DNA from: Chara braunii
Taxonomy: Eukaryota; Streptophyta; Charophyceae; Charales; Characeae
Assembly (NCBI GenBank): GCA_003427395.1
Contig: BFEA01000497.1
Span: forward strand, 714,667-744,187
DNA: 29,521 nt
Direction: 5' to 3'
How positions within the stretch are numbered: position 1 is the first letter of the stretch; each line of letters begins with the position of its first letter. A program made the position numbers and the translations under genes. The notes below the pieces were generated by a model, which did not search any database, was not told the origin of the DNA, and was given only the letters and a program-made list of their open reading frames with translations. Below, one piece after another: positions 1 through 8,999 of this stretch.

Positions 1-40
1 GGGGAGACAAAGAGTGAGAGAGAGAGAGAGAGAGAAACAG
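1..40. repeat. GA-rich microsatellite at left edge
   Basis: Imperfect (GA)n tract that borders the outer end of the left inverted-repeat arm. The right arm is bordered by the complementary (TC)n tract at 26221-26380. Interruptions such as GGGGAGA, AGTGAG and AAACAGAG have loose counterparts there, so the inverted similarity may continue left beyond the window start. Confidence 0.85.
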
Positions 41-108
41 AGAAAGACTCCCTGATCCTAATCAAGCCTTACCCTTTCTTGACCTACCGTCCCACGTTCA
101 AGATCTGA
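41..108 (+). repeat. Left copy of the 68-bp inverted-repeat terminal segment
   Basis: Non-satellite sequence starting AGAAAGACTCCCTGATCC and ending CAAGATCTGA. Its reverse complement lies at 26161-26228 with 64 of 68 positions identical by my alignment; the differences are at four single bases. It sits at the outer end of the family 1 satellite array on both sides, so the two arms share the same order of parts in mirror orientation. No transposase gene or target-site duplication could be tied to it, because simple GA/TC repeats flank both outer ends. Confidence 0.9.
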
Positions 109-1337
109 ACCGGCACATCACCAACTGAGAGAAAGACTGAACAGCACAAGTGTGACTATCCTACACATGCGCATAGAGTTATGGAGGGAACAAGATCTGA
201 ACCGGCACATCACCAAGTGAGAGAAAGACTGAGCAGCAGTATGACTAACCTACACATGCACATAGAGCCATGGAAGCAACAAATCTGAACCGGCACATCA
301 CCAAGTGAGAGAAAGACTAAACAACACAAGTGTGACTAGCCTACACATGCACATAGAGCTATGGACGCAAAAGATCTGAACCGGTACATCATCAAATGAG
401 AGAAAGATTAAACAGCACACGAGTAACTACCCTATATAAGCACATAGAGCTATGGAGGCAACAAGATCTGAACCGGCACATCACCAAGTGAGAAAAAAAT
501 TGAACAACATAAATGACTATCCTACACATGCACAGAGAGCCACGGAAGCAATAGATCTGAACCGGCACATCACCAAGTGAGAGAAAGACTGAACAACACA
601 AGTGTGATTATCCTACACATGCACATAGAGCTATGAAAGCAACAAATCTGAACTATAACATCACCAAGTGAGAGAAAGACTGAACAACACAAGTGTGACT
701 ATCCTACACATGCACATAGAGCTATGGAAGCAACAAATCTGAATCGGCACATCACCAAGTGAGAAAAAGACTGAACAACACAAGTGTGACTACCCTACAT
801 ATGCACATAGAGCTATGGAAGCAACAAGATCTGAACCGGCACATCATCAAGTGAGAGAAAGACTGGACAGCACAAGTGTGACTACCCTACACATGCACAC
901 CGAGATATGGAGGCAACAAGATCTGAACAGGTACATCATCAAGTGAGAGGGAGACTGAACAGCACAAGTGTAACTAGCCTACTCATGCACGTAGAGCTAT
1001 GGAGGCAACAAGATCTGAACCTGTACATCATCAAGTGAAAGAAAGACTGAACAGCACAAGTGTAACTAGCCTACGCATGCACATAGAGCTATGGAGGCAA
1101 CAAGATCTAAACTGGCGCATCACCAAGTGAGAGAAAGACTGAACAACACAAGTGTGACTATCCTACACATGCACATAAAGTTGTGGAAGCAACAAGATCT
1201 GAACCGGCACATCATCAAGTGAGAGAAAGATTGAACAACACAATTGTGACTACCCTACACATGGACATAGAGCTATGGAGGAAAGAAGATCTGAACCGAC
1301 ACGTCATCAACTGAGAGAAAGACTGAACAACACCAGT
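101..1337 (+). repeat. Satellite family 1, left array (~92-bp unit, ~13 copies)
   Basis: Head-to-tail repeats, each starting GATCTGAACCGGCACATCAC, followed by AAGTGAGAGAAAGACTGAAC and ending near CATAGAGCTATGGAAGCAAC. The period is about 91-92 bp. Units vary between CGGCACATCACC and CGGTACATCATC forms, so the array is diverged rather than freshly amplified. Reading frames through it are broken and non-conserved, and I treat it as non-coding. The same family is present in reverse orientation at 24415-26160. Confidence 0.95.
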
Positions 1338-2078
1338 GTGACTCGAACATGTAACTAGTTGGACAGCCAGGGATGAACCGGACTATCACCAAGTGCAAGA
1401 ATGGACAAAGCATGAGTGTGACACAAGCATATGACTAGTTGAACAACCAAGGATGAATCGGATTATCACTTAATGCAAGAATGGACAAGGCATGAGTTTG
1501 ACACAAGTATGTAACTAGTTGAACAGTCAAAGATTAATCGGACCATCTCCAAATGCAAGACTGGACGAAACATGAGTGTGACACAAGCATATGACTAGCT
1601 GAACAGCCAAGGATGAATCGGACTATTCCCAAATGCAAGAGTGAACAAAACATGAGTGTTACACAAGCATATGATTAGTTGAACAGCCAAAGATGAATCG
1701 GACTATCACCAAATGCTTGAAACGGACAAAGCATGAGTGTGACATAAGCATGTAACTAGTTGAAGAGCCAAAGATGAATCGGACTATCACCATATGCTGG
1801 ACTGGACAAAACGTGAGTGTGACATAAGCATGTAACTAGTTGAACAACCAAGGATGAATCAGACTATCACCAAGTGCAAGAGTGAACAAAACATGAGTGT
1901 GACACAAGCATATGACTAGTTGAACGGCCAAAGATGAACCGGACTATCTCCAAGTGCATGAATAGACAAAGCATGAGTTTGACACAAGCATATGACTAGT
2001 TGAACAGCCAAGGGTGAATCGGACTATTTCCAAGTGCATGAATGGACAAAGCATGAGTGCGACACAAGCATATGACTA
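1338..2078 (+). repeat. Satellite family 2, first part (~80-bp unit, ~9 copies)
   Basis: Tandem units of the form ACTAGTTGAACAGCCAAGG, TGAATCGGACTATCACCAAG, TGCAAGAATGGACAAAGCAT, GAGTGTGACACAAGCATATG. The array starts at a chimeric unit around 1310-1390 that begins like family 1 and ends like family 2. Several blocks (CGGAC/CGGCAC, ATCACCAAGTG, GTGTGAC) are shared with family 1, suggesting common descent. No copy of family 2 was seen in the right arm. Confidence 0.92.
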
Positions 2079-2526
2079 GTTTGAACCTGCGTAGCACGGC
2101 GACGGTGTTCGCGTCCCTTCATGTTTGTGCGAACGTGTTCACGCGTTCGCACGAACAGCTCGCGAACATGTTCGGGCGAACATAATTTTTTTTTGTAAAA
2201 ATATATATATATCGTCAAATATATATCTATATATATCTATTTGACGATATATATATATATATCTATTTGACGATATATATATATATCGTCAAATATATAT
2301 TTTTTTCGGTTTTGGATTTTTAATTCATGATTGGCTACGAATTTAAACATGACTCCAAGGCAAAAGTTGCTTGTATTGATATTTTACATAACATATATTT
2401 TTTCAGATTTTTTTGAGAACTTTTTTTTTTTTTTTTTTTTTNTTTTTAATGTTCGCGTTCGGAGGGTTTTGGGCGCTTGTTCGCGTTCGCCTCCGAACGA
2501 TAACACGGTGCTACGTAGGTTTGAAC
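2079..2526. mobile_element. hAT-like non-autonomous element (MITE-like) with 8-bp target duplication
   Basis: The element body is 2087-2518. The 8-bp direct repeat GTTTGAAC flanks it at 2079-2086 and 2519-2526, and the satellite resumes in register on both sides, so this is an insertion into family 2. The ends are inverted: the left begins CTGCGTAGCAC, and the right reads CTACGTAGCAC on the other strand. Subterminal DNA is rich in GTTCGCG/CGAACG motifs. An 8-bp duplication with T at position 2 and A at position 7 fits the hAT pattern known from that superfamily. There is no transposase. A shorter relative is at 15693-15829. The superfamily assignment is inference from duplication length only. 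Confidence 0.72.
2199..2306. repeat. AT-rich palindromic core inside the hAT-like element
   Basis: Alternating TATATA runs separated by repeated ATCGTCAAATA and its reverse complement TATTTGACGAT. The blocks alternate in orientation four times, so the stretch can fold into one or more long hairpins or a cruciform. The tract is followed by a long T-run at about 2425-2450 containing an N. Confidence 0.85.
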
Positions 2527-3140
2527 AGCCAAAGAGGAATCAGACTATCTCCAAGTGCACGAATGGACAAAGCATGAGTGTGACACAAGCATACGACTAG
2601 TTGAACAACCAAGGGTGAATCGGACTATCACCAAGTGCAAGAATGGACAAAGCATGACTGTGACACAAGCATATGACTAGTTGAACAACGAAGGATGAAT
2701 CGGATTTTCACCAAGTGCAAGAATGGACAAAGCATAAGTGTGACACAAGCATATGGCTAGTTGTACAACCAAGGATGAATCAGACTATCACCAAGTGCAA
2801 GATTGGACACAGCATGAAGGTGGCACAAGCATCTGACTACTTGAACAACCAAGGATGAATCAGACTATCACCAAATGTAAGAGTGGACAAAACATAAGTG
2901 TGACACAAGCATATGACTAGTTGAACAACCAAAGATGAATCGGACTATCACCAAATGCTGGAACCGGACAAAGCATGAGTGTGACATAAGCATGTAACTA
3001 GTTGAACAGCCAAGGATGAATCGGACTATCAGCAAGTGGAAGAGTGAACAAAACATGAGTGTGACGCAAGCATATGACTAGTTGAACAGCCAAAGGTGAA
3101 TCAGACTATCTCCAAGTGCATGAATGGGCAAAACATGAAG
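2527..3140 (+). repeat. Satellite family 2, second part (~8 copies)
   Basis: Continuation of the ~80-bp array after the hAT-like insertion, in the same orientation and register. One or two units (around 2815-2840) are more diverged. The array fades at about 3140, where the last recognisable unit reads ATGAATGGGCAAAACATGAAG. Confidence 0.9.
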
Positions 3141-3332
3141 AAAGATGACATCAACACTTAGCACAAGCAGCGGGGGAAGTGGCGATTCTCAGCCAAGTGA
3201 GAAGAACTCACTCTTATGTCTGAAAACATCAAGTGGGAAGCAGCTATTTGCAATGGGATGGAGAAAGACGAAGTGAGAGGCCATCATTAGTTGAAAAGCT
3301 ATCTACTACCTCTCCTATGCTTTGAAGGTAGC
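3141..3332. other. Anonymous spacer
   Basis: No gene, RNA or clear repeat seen. Short motifs such as CAAGTGAGAAGAACTCAC recall the family 1 word CAAGTGAGAGAAAG, so part may be decayed satellite. Confidence 0.5.
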
Positions 3333-3585
3333 TATGGAGAGAGGAGATGAGGAGAAGGGATTGGGGGGGGAGAGGGAGAGAGATAGAGGGAAGAAGAGAG
3401 GAGATGAAGGAGGAGGGAGGTGTAGGAGAGGAAGAGGAAGAAGGAGAAGATGAAGAGGAGGGGGGGGGGGGAGAAGAAGATGAAGAAGAAGAAGAAGGAA
3501 AAAGAAGAAAAAGGAGGAGGAGAAGAAGAAGAAGAAGAAGAAGAATAGAAGAAGAAGAAGGAAGAAGAAGAAGAAGAAGAATTTT
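3333..3585 (+). repeat. Polypurine (GAA/GGA)n tract
   Basis: About 250 bp almost entirely of G and A on the + strand. It runs from mixed GGAGA, through a G-run near 3461-3471, to regular GAAGAA. Open frames across it encode only low-complexity Glu/Arg or, on the other strand, Phe/Leu/Ser/Pro strings, so it is not coding. Such asymmetric tracts can form triplex (H-DNA) structures. Confidence 0.92.
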
Positions 3586-4698
3586 CTTCTTTCCCTACCT
3601 ACCTCCTCTAATGTCTTGGAGTCTTGAGGCGTCACTCTTGATGAAACTCCTTGTTGCTTTGCGATGGATCCCTTCTCCTTCAAGCTCTCACCATGCTCCT
3701 CCTTCAACCTTTCCCTGGCTATTTCAAGCTCCCATTACGAAGGCTATGGAGTCCCCTCCTCCAAGAAGGCAAAAAGGGTTCCTCCAAGCCTCTACCTCTT
3801 TCCCACAGCCTGAGGGCTATGGCGGACCACCTCCTTGGGCCAACACCACTACCATTAGCTCCAATGGCTACCTCCACTAGCCTACAACCTCCTACAAGCC
3901 TCCTCATTGGCAGCGGTTCCCCTCCTCTCACTCCAAGTGAGCAGAGTGCTCTCATGAGCTCACTTGGGCAGCATGGGAACTCCTCATGCAAATGTGAGTG
4001 TAGGGGACTGCTTCCTCAACTTACGTAGGCTGAAATTGGCGCACCGGCCAGCCCATTGGCCTCCTCATGTGCCTCCAAATGAACCGAGGTACCCCCATGG
4101 CCAATATTCACCACTAGGCCTCTCGGGGGGTACCTGGGCCTCTTTTTTGGCCAAGTACATGCAGTCTGAGTGTTTGATACCAACTCGGACTGCCCCTTGG
4201 GCCCCTTCAACCTGTTTTCCTTTTTCAAATGCTGCCCCCTTGAGTCTAAATACCCAAGGGGCGACCTCACTTGAAAGGAGAAGGCCTTGCAAGTTTTTTT
4301 CTCGATTTCTATTGTTTCTACCCCATTTTGGGTAGGCCGAGATATTTCTCCATGCTCTGGTGCAATGTCAGCCTTGGATCAGGCTGAGATCCAAGACCAG
4401 CAATATTCCGAGCTACCCCCAAGTGGTCCTTGCTTCATTTTCATCCCCTAGGCTCACTTTTTCAGTTTTTGGTGTATCTGGCCCTCTTTTTGGGCCAAAT
4501 GCACAGTTTCGTCATTTTCCTTCTGTGGTTTCTTTCCATTTTGGCTGCCAACTCATTCCGGAGTTGGCCGTTTGAGCTGGCCCCACAAAAAAACGGCCAT
4601 ATGCTCTCCTCCATGAGATCTGATCTCAGACCCATGACCCACAAAAAAAACGGTTAACTCCTTTTTGCATTTTCTTTTTTTTTTGCCCTTTTTAATTA
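3586..4698. other. Anonymous spacer with degenerate internal duplication
   Basis: No supported gene. 3590-4020 is C/T-rich with recurring CTCCTCCAAG-like words. Two diverged blocks resemble each other: around 4080-4170 (GGTACCCCCATGG, then TTTTTTGGCCAAGTACATG) and around 4408-4510 (GCTACCCCCAAGTGG, then TTTTTGGGCCAAATGCAC), roughly 325-340 bp apart. A short direct repeat CCCACAAAAAAACGG occurs at about 4582 and 4638, just before the LTR of element A. These could be remnants of a further element, but I cannot name it. Confidence 0.45.
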
Positions 4699-5603
4699 TG
4701 CGAGGCCAATGCCTCTATGAGCCCCTTTATGGCCCATCCCGAAGCAAGTCGGCCGCCTAAGTGAAGGCAGGCTCGACGAGGCCCTCAGGGCCCTGTTTTG
4801 GTCACCACGCAACTCAAGGAAATTCAGGCAGTTGTGCAGCGCCAGTTGGTTGAGAGAACCCAAGCCCTGGGCCGCCTGTGTGAATGTATGGAAAGTAGGC
4901 CCTGGGCTGGATACGGGTATTGGGCCGAACACAGGCCAAAGGCAGTTGGGCGCATGCAACCAACTCAGGCCCAAGGCCTGTTCTCGTTCGTGCTAGGCCT
5001 CAGGCTACCGGGGCCTACTGGAAGCTTCCTGTGACTGGACTCAGGCAGGCCACTTCGACATAGCGAAGGGCCTGCCTCCAGATTCGCCATTCGGGTGCTG
5101 GCTGCATGCTGCGCTAATTGTTGGTTGGCGCCTAAGCGCTCACGGGCGAGCAGGGAAGGAGCAGGCAGACATAGCCGAGTTGCGCTGCTGTGAGTTGGGT
5201 GTGGCGCAGGGTGGTCCTTGGGTGCTAGTGGCATCTATGTGTTGGGGAACGAGGTTGTGAGTGAGGTGAGAGATATACCTGGTGCTGGAAGCGTGCGACA
5301 TAGGTCGTTGTATGCTCGTACTTCGGGAAAGCTATTGACGTCATCTTTCGGCATTGTAGTATAGGCTAGATAGGATCTGCCACATGTAGTCTGGGCGCCG
5401 AGCGCCAAATAGGATATCAACTCTGGTCCTTCGTTGATGATGATGGGACTATTTCAGCATTGTCAATTATAAACTCCTGGTGTGTTCTTATTTGGTGAAT
5501 CTCGTGATGCAATTTTGTTGTTGGTTCGAGGTCACGACTATCTGGACTCATATGTATGATGCTGTTTGATTGCTGAAGTTCGCTATTGCTCATCTTCCTT
5601 GCA
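4699..5603 (+). mobile_element. 5' LTR of gypsy element A
   Basis: Begins TGCGAGGCC and ends CTTCCTTGCA, immediately before a Met-tRNA-type primer site. It aligns in order with the 3' LTR of element B (18104 down to 17046). Shared blocks are the TGYGAGG start, CCTAAGTGAAGG, CAGTTGGTTGAG, CTACTGGAAGCTTCC, ATGCTGCGCT and CTGGGCGC. The copies are clearly diverged and differ in length (905 vs ~1059 bp), so they come from different insertions. A TATAAA at 5468 could be the promoter. No 3' LTR for A exists in the window. The left edge is inferred from the TG and the alignment. Confidence 0.7.
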
Positions 5604-5606
5604 ATT

Positions 5607-5618
5607 TGGTATCGGAGT
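5607..5618 (+). other. Primer-binding site of element A (initiator Met tRNA type)
   Basis: TGGTATCGGAGT matches 10 of 12 bases of the usual plant gypsy primer site TGGTATCAGAGC, which pairs with the 3' end of initiator methionine tRNA. It lies 3 nt after the inferred LTR end. Confidence 0.65.
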
Positions 5619-6862
5619 TGTGGTACGATTGCGCTCATTTGGCGCTTGTCTTCTGCCTAATGTGGTACATACATGCGGTCTGCTTGGTGAGTGGGATCGT
5701 AAGTGGTGTGTCGTGAGGAGGATGGAGATGAGTGAGAGGCGACCCAGGAGGTGAGGGGATCGCCAGGAAGGCTACGAAATGTGTAATGTGGTCTGGGCAG
5801 TGTGATGAGAACTATCTAATGTGCGATTGGTGTTGAGGTGGAACGACGTGCAATGCTGGTTGTGCCGAAGCAATGTCTGGTCATCACAATCGGCATTTGG
5901 TCATCTGGTGAGATTATCTCTGCGGTTGGGGGCAGGTATTTAAGGTACGTTGCTCTTAACCTTATCTACCCTCTTCGACACTTCTTACCGTGAGGTTGTG
6001 TGTTCCTTCTTGAGAGTCCTCTCATTGTGAGGTGTCGAGTGCGCTCAACCTTGAGAGTCGGCAATGTTCACGTGGAGCATCTGGGAGAAGATGGACGGAG
6101 CTTTCTGAAGGGCCCTGGACGAAGCACTCGGTCATGGTCACCATGCCAACCCACCGGAAGTTGAACACGCATGTGTTGCTGCGTGTCCTTTGTTTGGCTT
6201 GTTGTTGTTAGATGGGTACTGAAGGGCAGGCCAGCCCTTAAGGGAGACGAGACCGGGCATCTTTAAATAAGCACCGATGGGGAACCATTGGCTGTGATCG
6301 TCGTCCGACTGCGACGTAAAATAATTCCTGGAGTCACTTGGGGGCGGACGTTGAATTGGCTCTGGATCAGCCAATGGTTGTAAGGCTTGCTGCACGCGAG
6401 GATAATCCAGTGCAGGGCTGGCCAGCTCAGCAGATACTCGGGGCACAGGGGTGGGCCGAACACACACCTTTCTTTAGACACGAGACGCTCTCCAGATTGC
6501 TCAGGGACGCTGACGTCAAGTGATACTCAGGGAAACTAAGGGAGGGGTGGATTTCAAGTGATAAGTTCGAGAAAATTCCATGCTGTCCAATCCACACAAA
6601 TGATTCTATTTTTTGTTTTGATTAGTTAGGTGTACAACCATTGACATCTGACAGACAACATTAGTTAGAACTGTTTCTTGTTCATGGTGCTTCTGTTTGC
6701 GGACTAGTCAAACTAAAAATAGTTTTATTTGTAGGAATCTGACTTACCTGTTGGGCCCGAATGTAAGGTCTCCGAAATAGCCACCAGTTAATTGGCCTGT
6801 GCACTACGCTGCGGTACGCATCTAGAGTGCACTAGTGCAGATTGTGTACAGGACTGTAGCTT
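5619..6862 (+). other. Long 5' leader of element A
   Basis: About 1.24 kb between primer site and gag start with no long conserved frame. From about 6000 on it aligns with the leader of element B (24414 down to 23636). Shared words include CTGAAGGGCCCTGG, GTCACCATGCCAACCCA (6137-6153 vs 24274-24290 reverse), GCTGTGATCGTCGTCC (6291-6306 vs 24110-24125 reverse), CACGCGAGGATAA and GCACAGGGGTGGG. It is presumably the retroelement RNA leader, where packaging and translation signals would lie; its function is inferred. Confidence 0.6.
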
Positions 6863-8827
6863 ATGAGCGACGAGGAGGACACTGAAGAGGACGACCGGAG
6901 GATATTGCGATCGACTAGACGCCCAATTGCCCACTTGGCATTAGGACCAAAGGGCGACAAATATCTATTCTGCCAGCTTAGGGAGAGGCAGCAGCAGCAG
7001 AGGAGGGCTAGAGCAGCAGAGGCTAGCAGGGCACTTGTGAGTGAGGCCGCAGCTTCAGAAGCCATGGCCACTTCTGCGCAGCAGACTACTCAGGCCGGTA
7101 GTTCAGGGTCTGTCGGGTCAACGGCCGCGCAGACCCAGAGTCAGTCCGCTGGCGTAATGGCAAGCCAGCCACTAGTGTTGACATCCGACGAGATCGCCAT
7201 ACAACAAGCAGCACAACTACAGAAGGCGTTAGGAGATATAAAAGCGGAGAAAGAAAGAATAATTAGAAGAAGAGCCAGGATGCAACGGAGACAAGCGGAC
7301 GTTAGTGAGTTAGAGGAGATGGAACTGACGCACGTGACTGATGAGGTGAGGATCGTACGGTCCGTCCTGCTGAATGTAGTTGAGATGCAGGACCATCAGA
7401 CAACCATCCTGCAGGACATCCAGCAAAGTTTGGCCCTGTTGGTTGGGCAAGCGCAGGCTAGGTCGCCAATGTACGGGCCTGGTGCCTGGCCCGTTGCACA
7501 TCCTCCTTTTGTCCCATCGGTGACTGGGGTATCCCCATATGTAGCCCCATCATCGGTTGCGATCGTTTACCTGGGCATGCCGCTATCAGGAGGGATCACA
7601 GCAGGATCTAGTTTGCAGGTTCCGGTACAGACAGTGTTCACCCTATCTCCGTTGCAGGTTGCGGTCACCACGCAGCCTGCTGTCTCGCAGCCTGCAAAGC
7701 CGCAGGGTACACAACCCTTGCAGCCAGTGCAGCCGCCTGTATCATAGGGTCCACAACCCAGTGGGATGCAGGGACCGGGACAAACACAGTGGGTACCAAA
7801 GACGGCCATCGCTGCTCCTAAACCCTGCACAGGGGATAAGAGAGGCGAAGACCTCGACACATGGTTGAAGGCAGTGCCAGTCTATGTTAGGTGTAAACTT
7901 ACCTTGCCGCACGAAGAAGTGCTTGTGGCTGCCTCCTACCTAGAGGGTAGTGCAGCAAGATGGTTGAGTGGTTTAGTGCAACTCCAGGGGTATGGTCATG
8001 ACTTCCTCGCTTGGGCAGTCACCCAGAAATTGGATGACTTCCTTAAGCTGGTGGAGGAAAGGTGGCATGATCCTCAGGAGGCCCAAAGGGCCACTGACGC
8101 GATCCTGACACTGCACACGTGGCAATTCAAGTAAGTAAGGGAAGCCACCGACGTTGTTGAGCGTCTGATCTGTGTCCCAGGGGTGCACTATGACCCCCAC
8201 GTTCTACTCACCTCCTACCTGAGATGCTTCTCTTTGCCTCTCAGGAACTAGTTCGCAGGTGAGGCCAACATCAATATGCACAACTTTCCTTCGCTTAGCA
8301 AGAAGGCCCTAGACCTTGAGGCGAAGATAGGGCATGGACAGGCACCCACTACGGATGGTAGGAAGAAGACACTGCCTCCCAACTGGAAGGCGAAGGGCCG
8401 CATAATGTTTGTCGATAACGATGGTTCCACTATCGAGCTAGACGACAACTTCCAGGAGGGAGTAGGTTCAAAGGCGAGCAGCGTAAAAGCTTCAGGGGGT
8501 GGAGTAGTCGCTGCTGTAACTCAGAAAGGAAAGGCGACCGGTAGACGCCGCGGAGGCTCCCGGTGAAGGAGTCAAGTTGACCCCGACGCTCCCCCATGGG
8601 AGAAGGCGGGTCTCTCAGAAGACGTGTGGAGAGATTGGTACACACGACAGGCTTGCATTCGTTGTGGTCAATACGACCATAATCAGTTTAAGTGTCGTAA
8701 CAAGAAGGTGGCCGACAAGATCCCGCCTACGATGGGGCAGGCGGTAGGATCCTCACATCCCGTTGGTAGCAATATAGCCAGCACTTCAGGCACTGCTCTG
8801 GGAAACACGTCGGGCCAGAAGGAATAG
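6863..8827 (+). pseudogene. gag: gag of gypsy element A, broken by stops
   Basis: A single reading frame of 655 codons starting MSDEEDTEEDD, with in-frame stops at 7745 (TAG), 8132 (TAA), 8249 (TAG) and 8564 (TGA) before the terminal TAG at 8825. Order: acidic N-terminus; Arg/Gln/Ala-rich segment; Gln/Ser/Thr-rich linker; a charged, probably coiled-coil segment around residues 110-185; a Pro/Gln-rich region; then a capsid-like part with ASYLEGSAARWLSGL near 7938. A CX2CX4HX4C zinc knuckle lies at 8654-8695 (CIRCGQYDHNQFKC), with all ligands intact. Gag would form the retroelement particle and bind its RNA. The domain order matches element B gag closely. The stops make the copy non-functional. 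The start is chosen because it aligns with the B start. Confidence 0.85.
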
Positions 8828-8841
8828 TAGTTGTTCCTGCT
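8800..8841 (+). promoter_or_regulatory. -1 ribosomal frameshift signal, gag/pol junction of element A
   Basis: Slippery heptamer GGGAAAC at 8800-8806, in the required phase CT[G GGA AAC] relative to gag. It is followed by a 10-nt spacer (8807-8816), an 8-position stem AGAAGGAA/TTCCTGCT (8817-8824 with 8834-8841, one A/G mismatch) and a 9-nt loop that contains the gag stop. Pol-like residues continue in the -1 frame. The same arrangement recurs in element B with compensatory stem changes. Confidence 0.78.
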
Positions 8842-8965
8842 AGGGTCGAGGTGGTGGAGACACCCTCACCATCTCGAGAGATGGCCCAAGCTACTGACTC
8901 CAGTGTCGTCCCACAAACACATTCAGACCCACCGAGCCTCTGTTCGATGAATGTGTTTGATTCAG
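8807..8965 (+). pseudogene. pol: First part of pol of element A, truncated
   Basis: In the -1 frame after the slippery site the translation reads VEVVETPSPSREMAQATDSS and then VPQTHSDPPSLCSMNVFDSG. It aligns with the start of element B pol (VEAGDVPSPFQEMAKAIDSL, then TPQTHPDPTILCTLDVSEAL). Similarity fades at about 8960 and a TGA follows. No protease, reverse transcriptase or integrase of element A is present, so the element was cut off here and now adjoins element C relics. Confidence 0.7.
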
Positions 8966-8999
8966 GCTGAGCACACTCGTTCGGGTCCTATGATACCTC

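Noticed and set aside
101-1337. CRISPR-like array of regularly spaced repeats
   Set aside because: The whole ~92-bp unit repeats with no unique spacers, and the surroundings are eukaryotic retroelements; it is a satellite.
3315-3880. Open frames across the polypurine tract (Glu/Arg-rich and Phe/Leu/Pro-rich)
   Set aside because: Low-complexity text from simple repeats, no conserved segment or start context.
6863-8566. Stop codons in element A gag as recoding sites
   Set aside because: They are four different positions not shared with element B and have no readthrough context; ordinary decay explains them.
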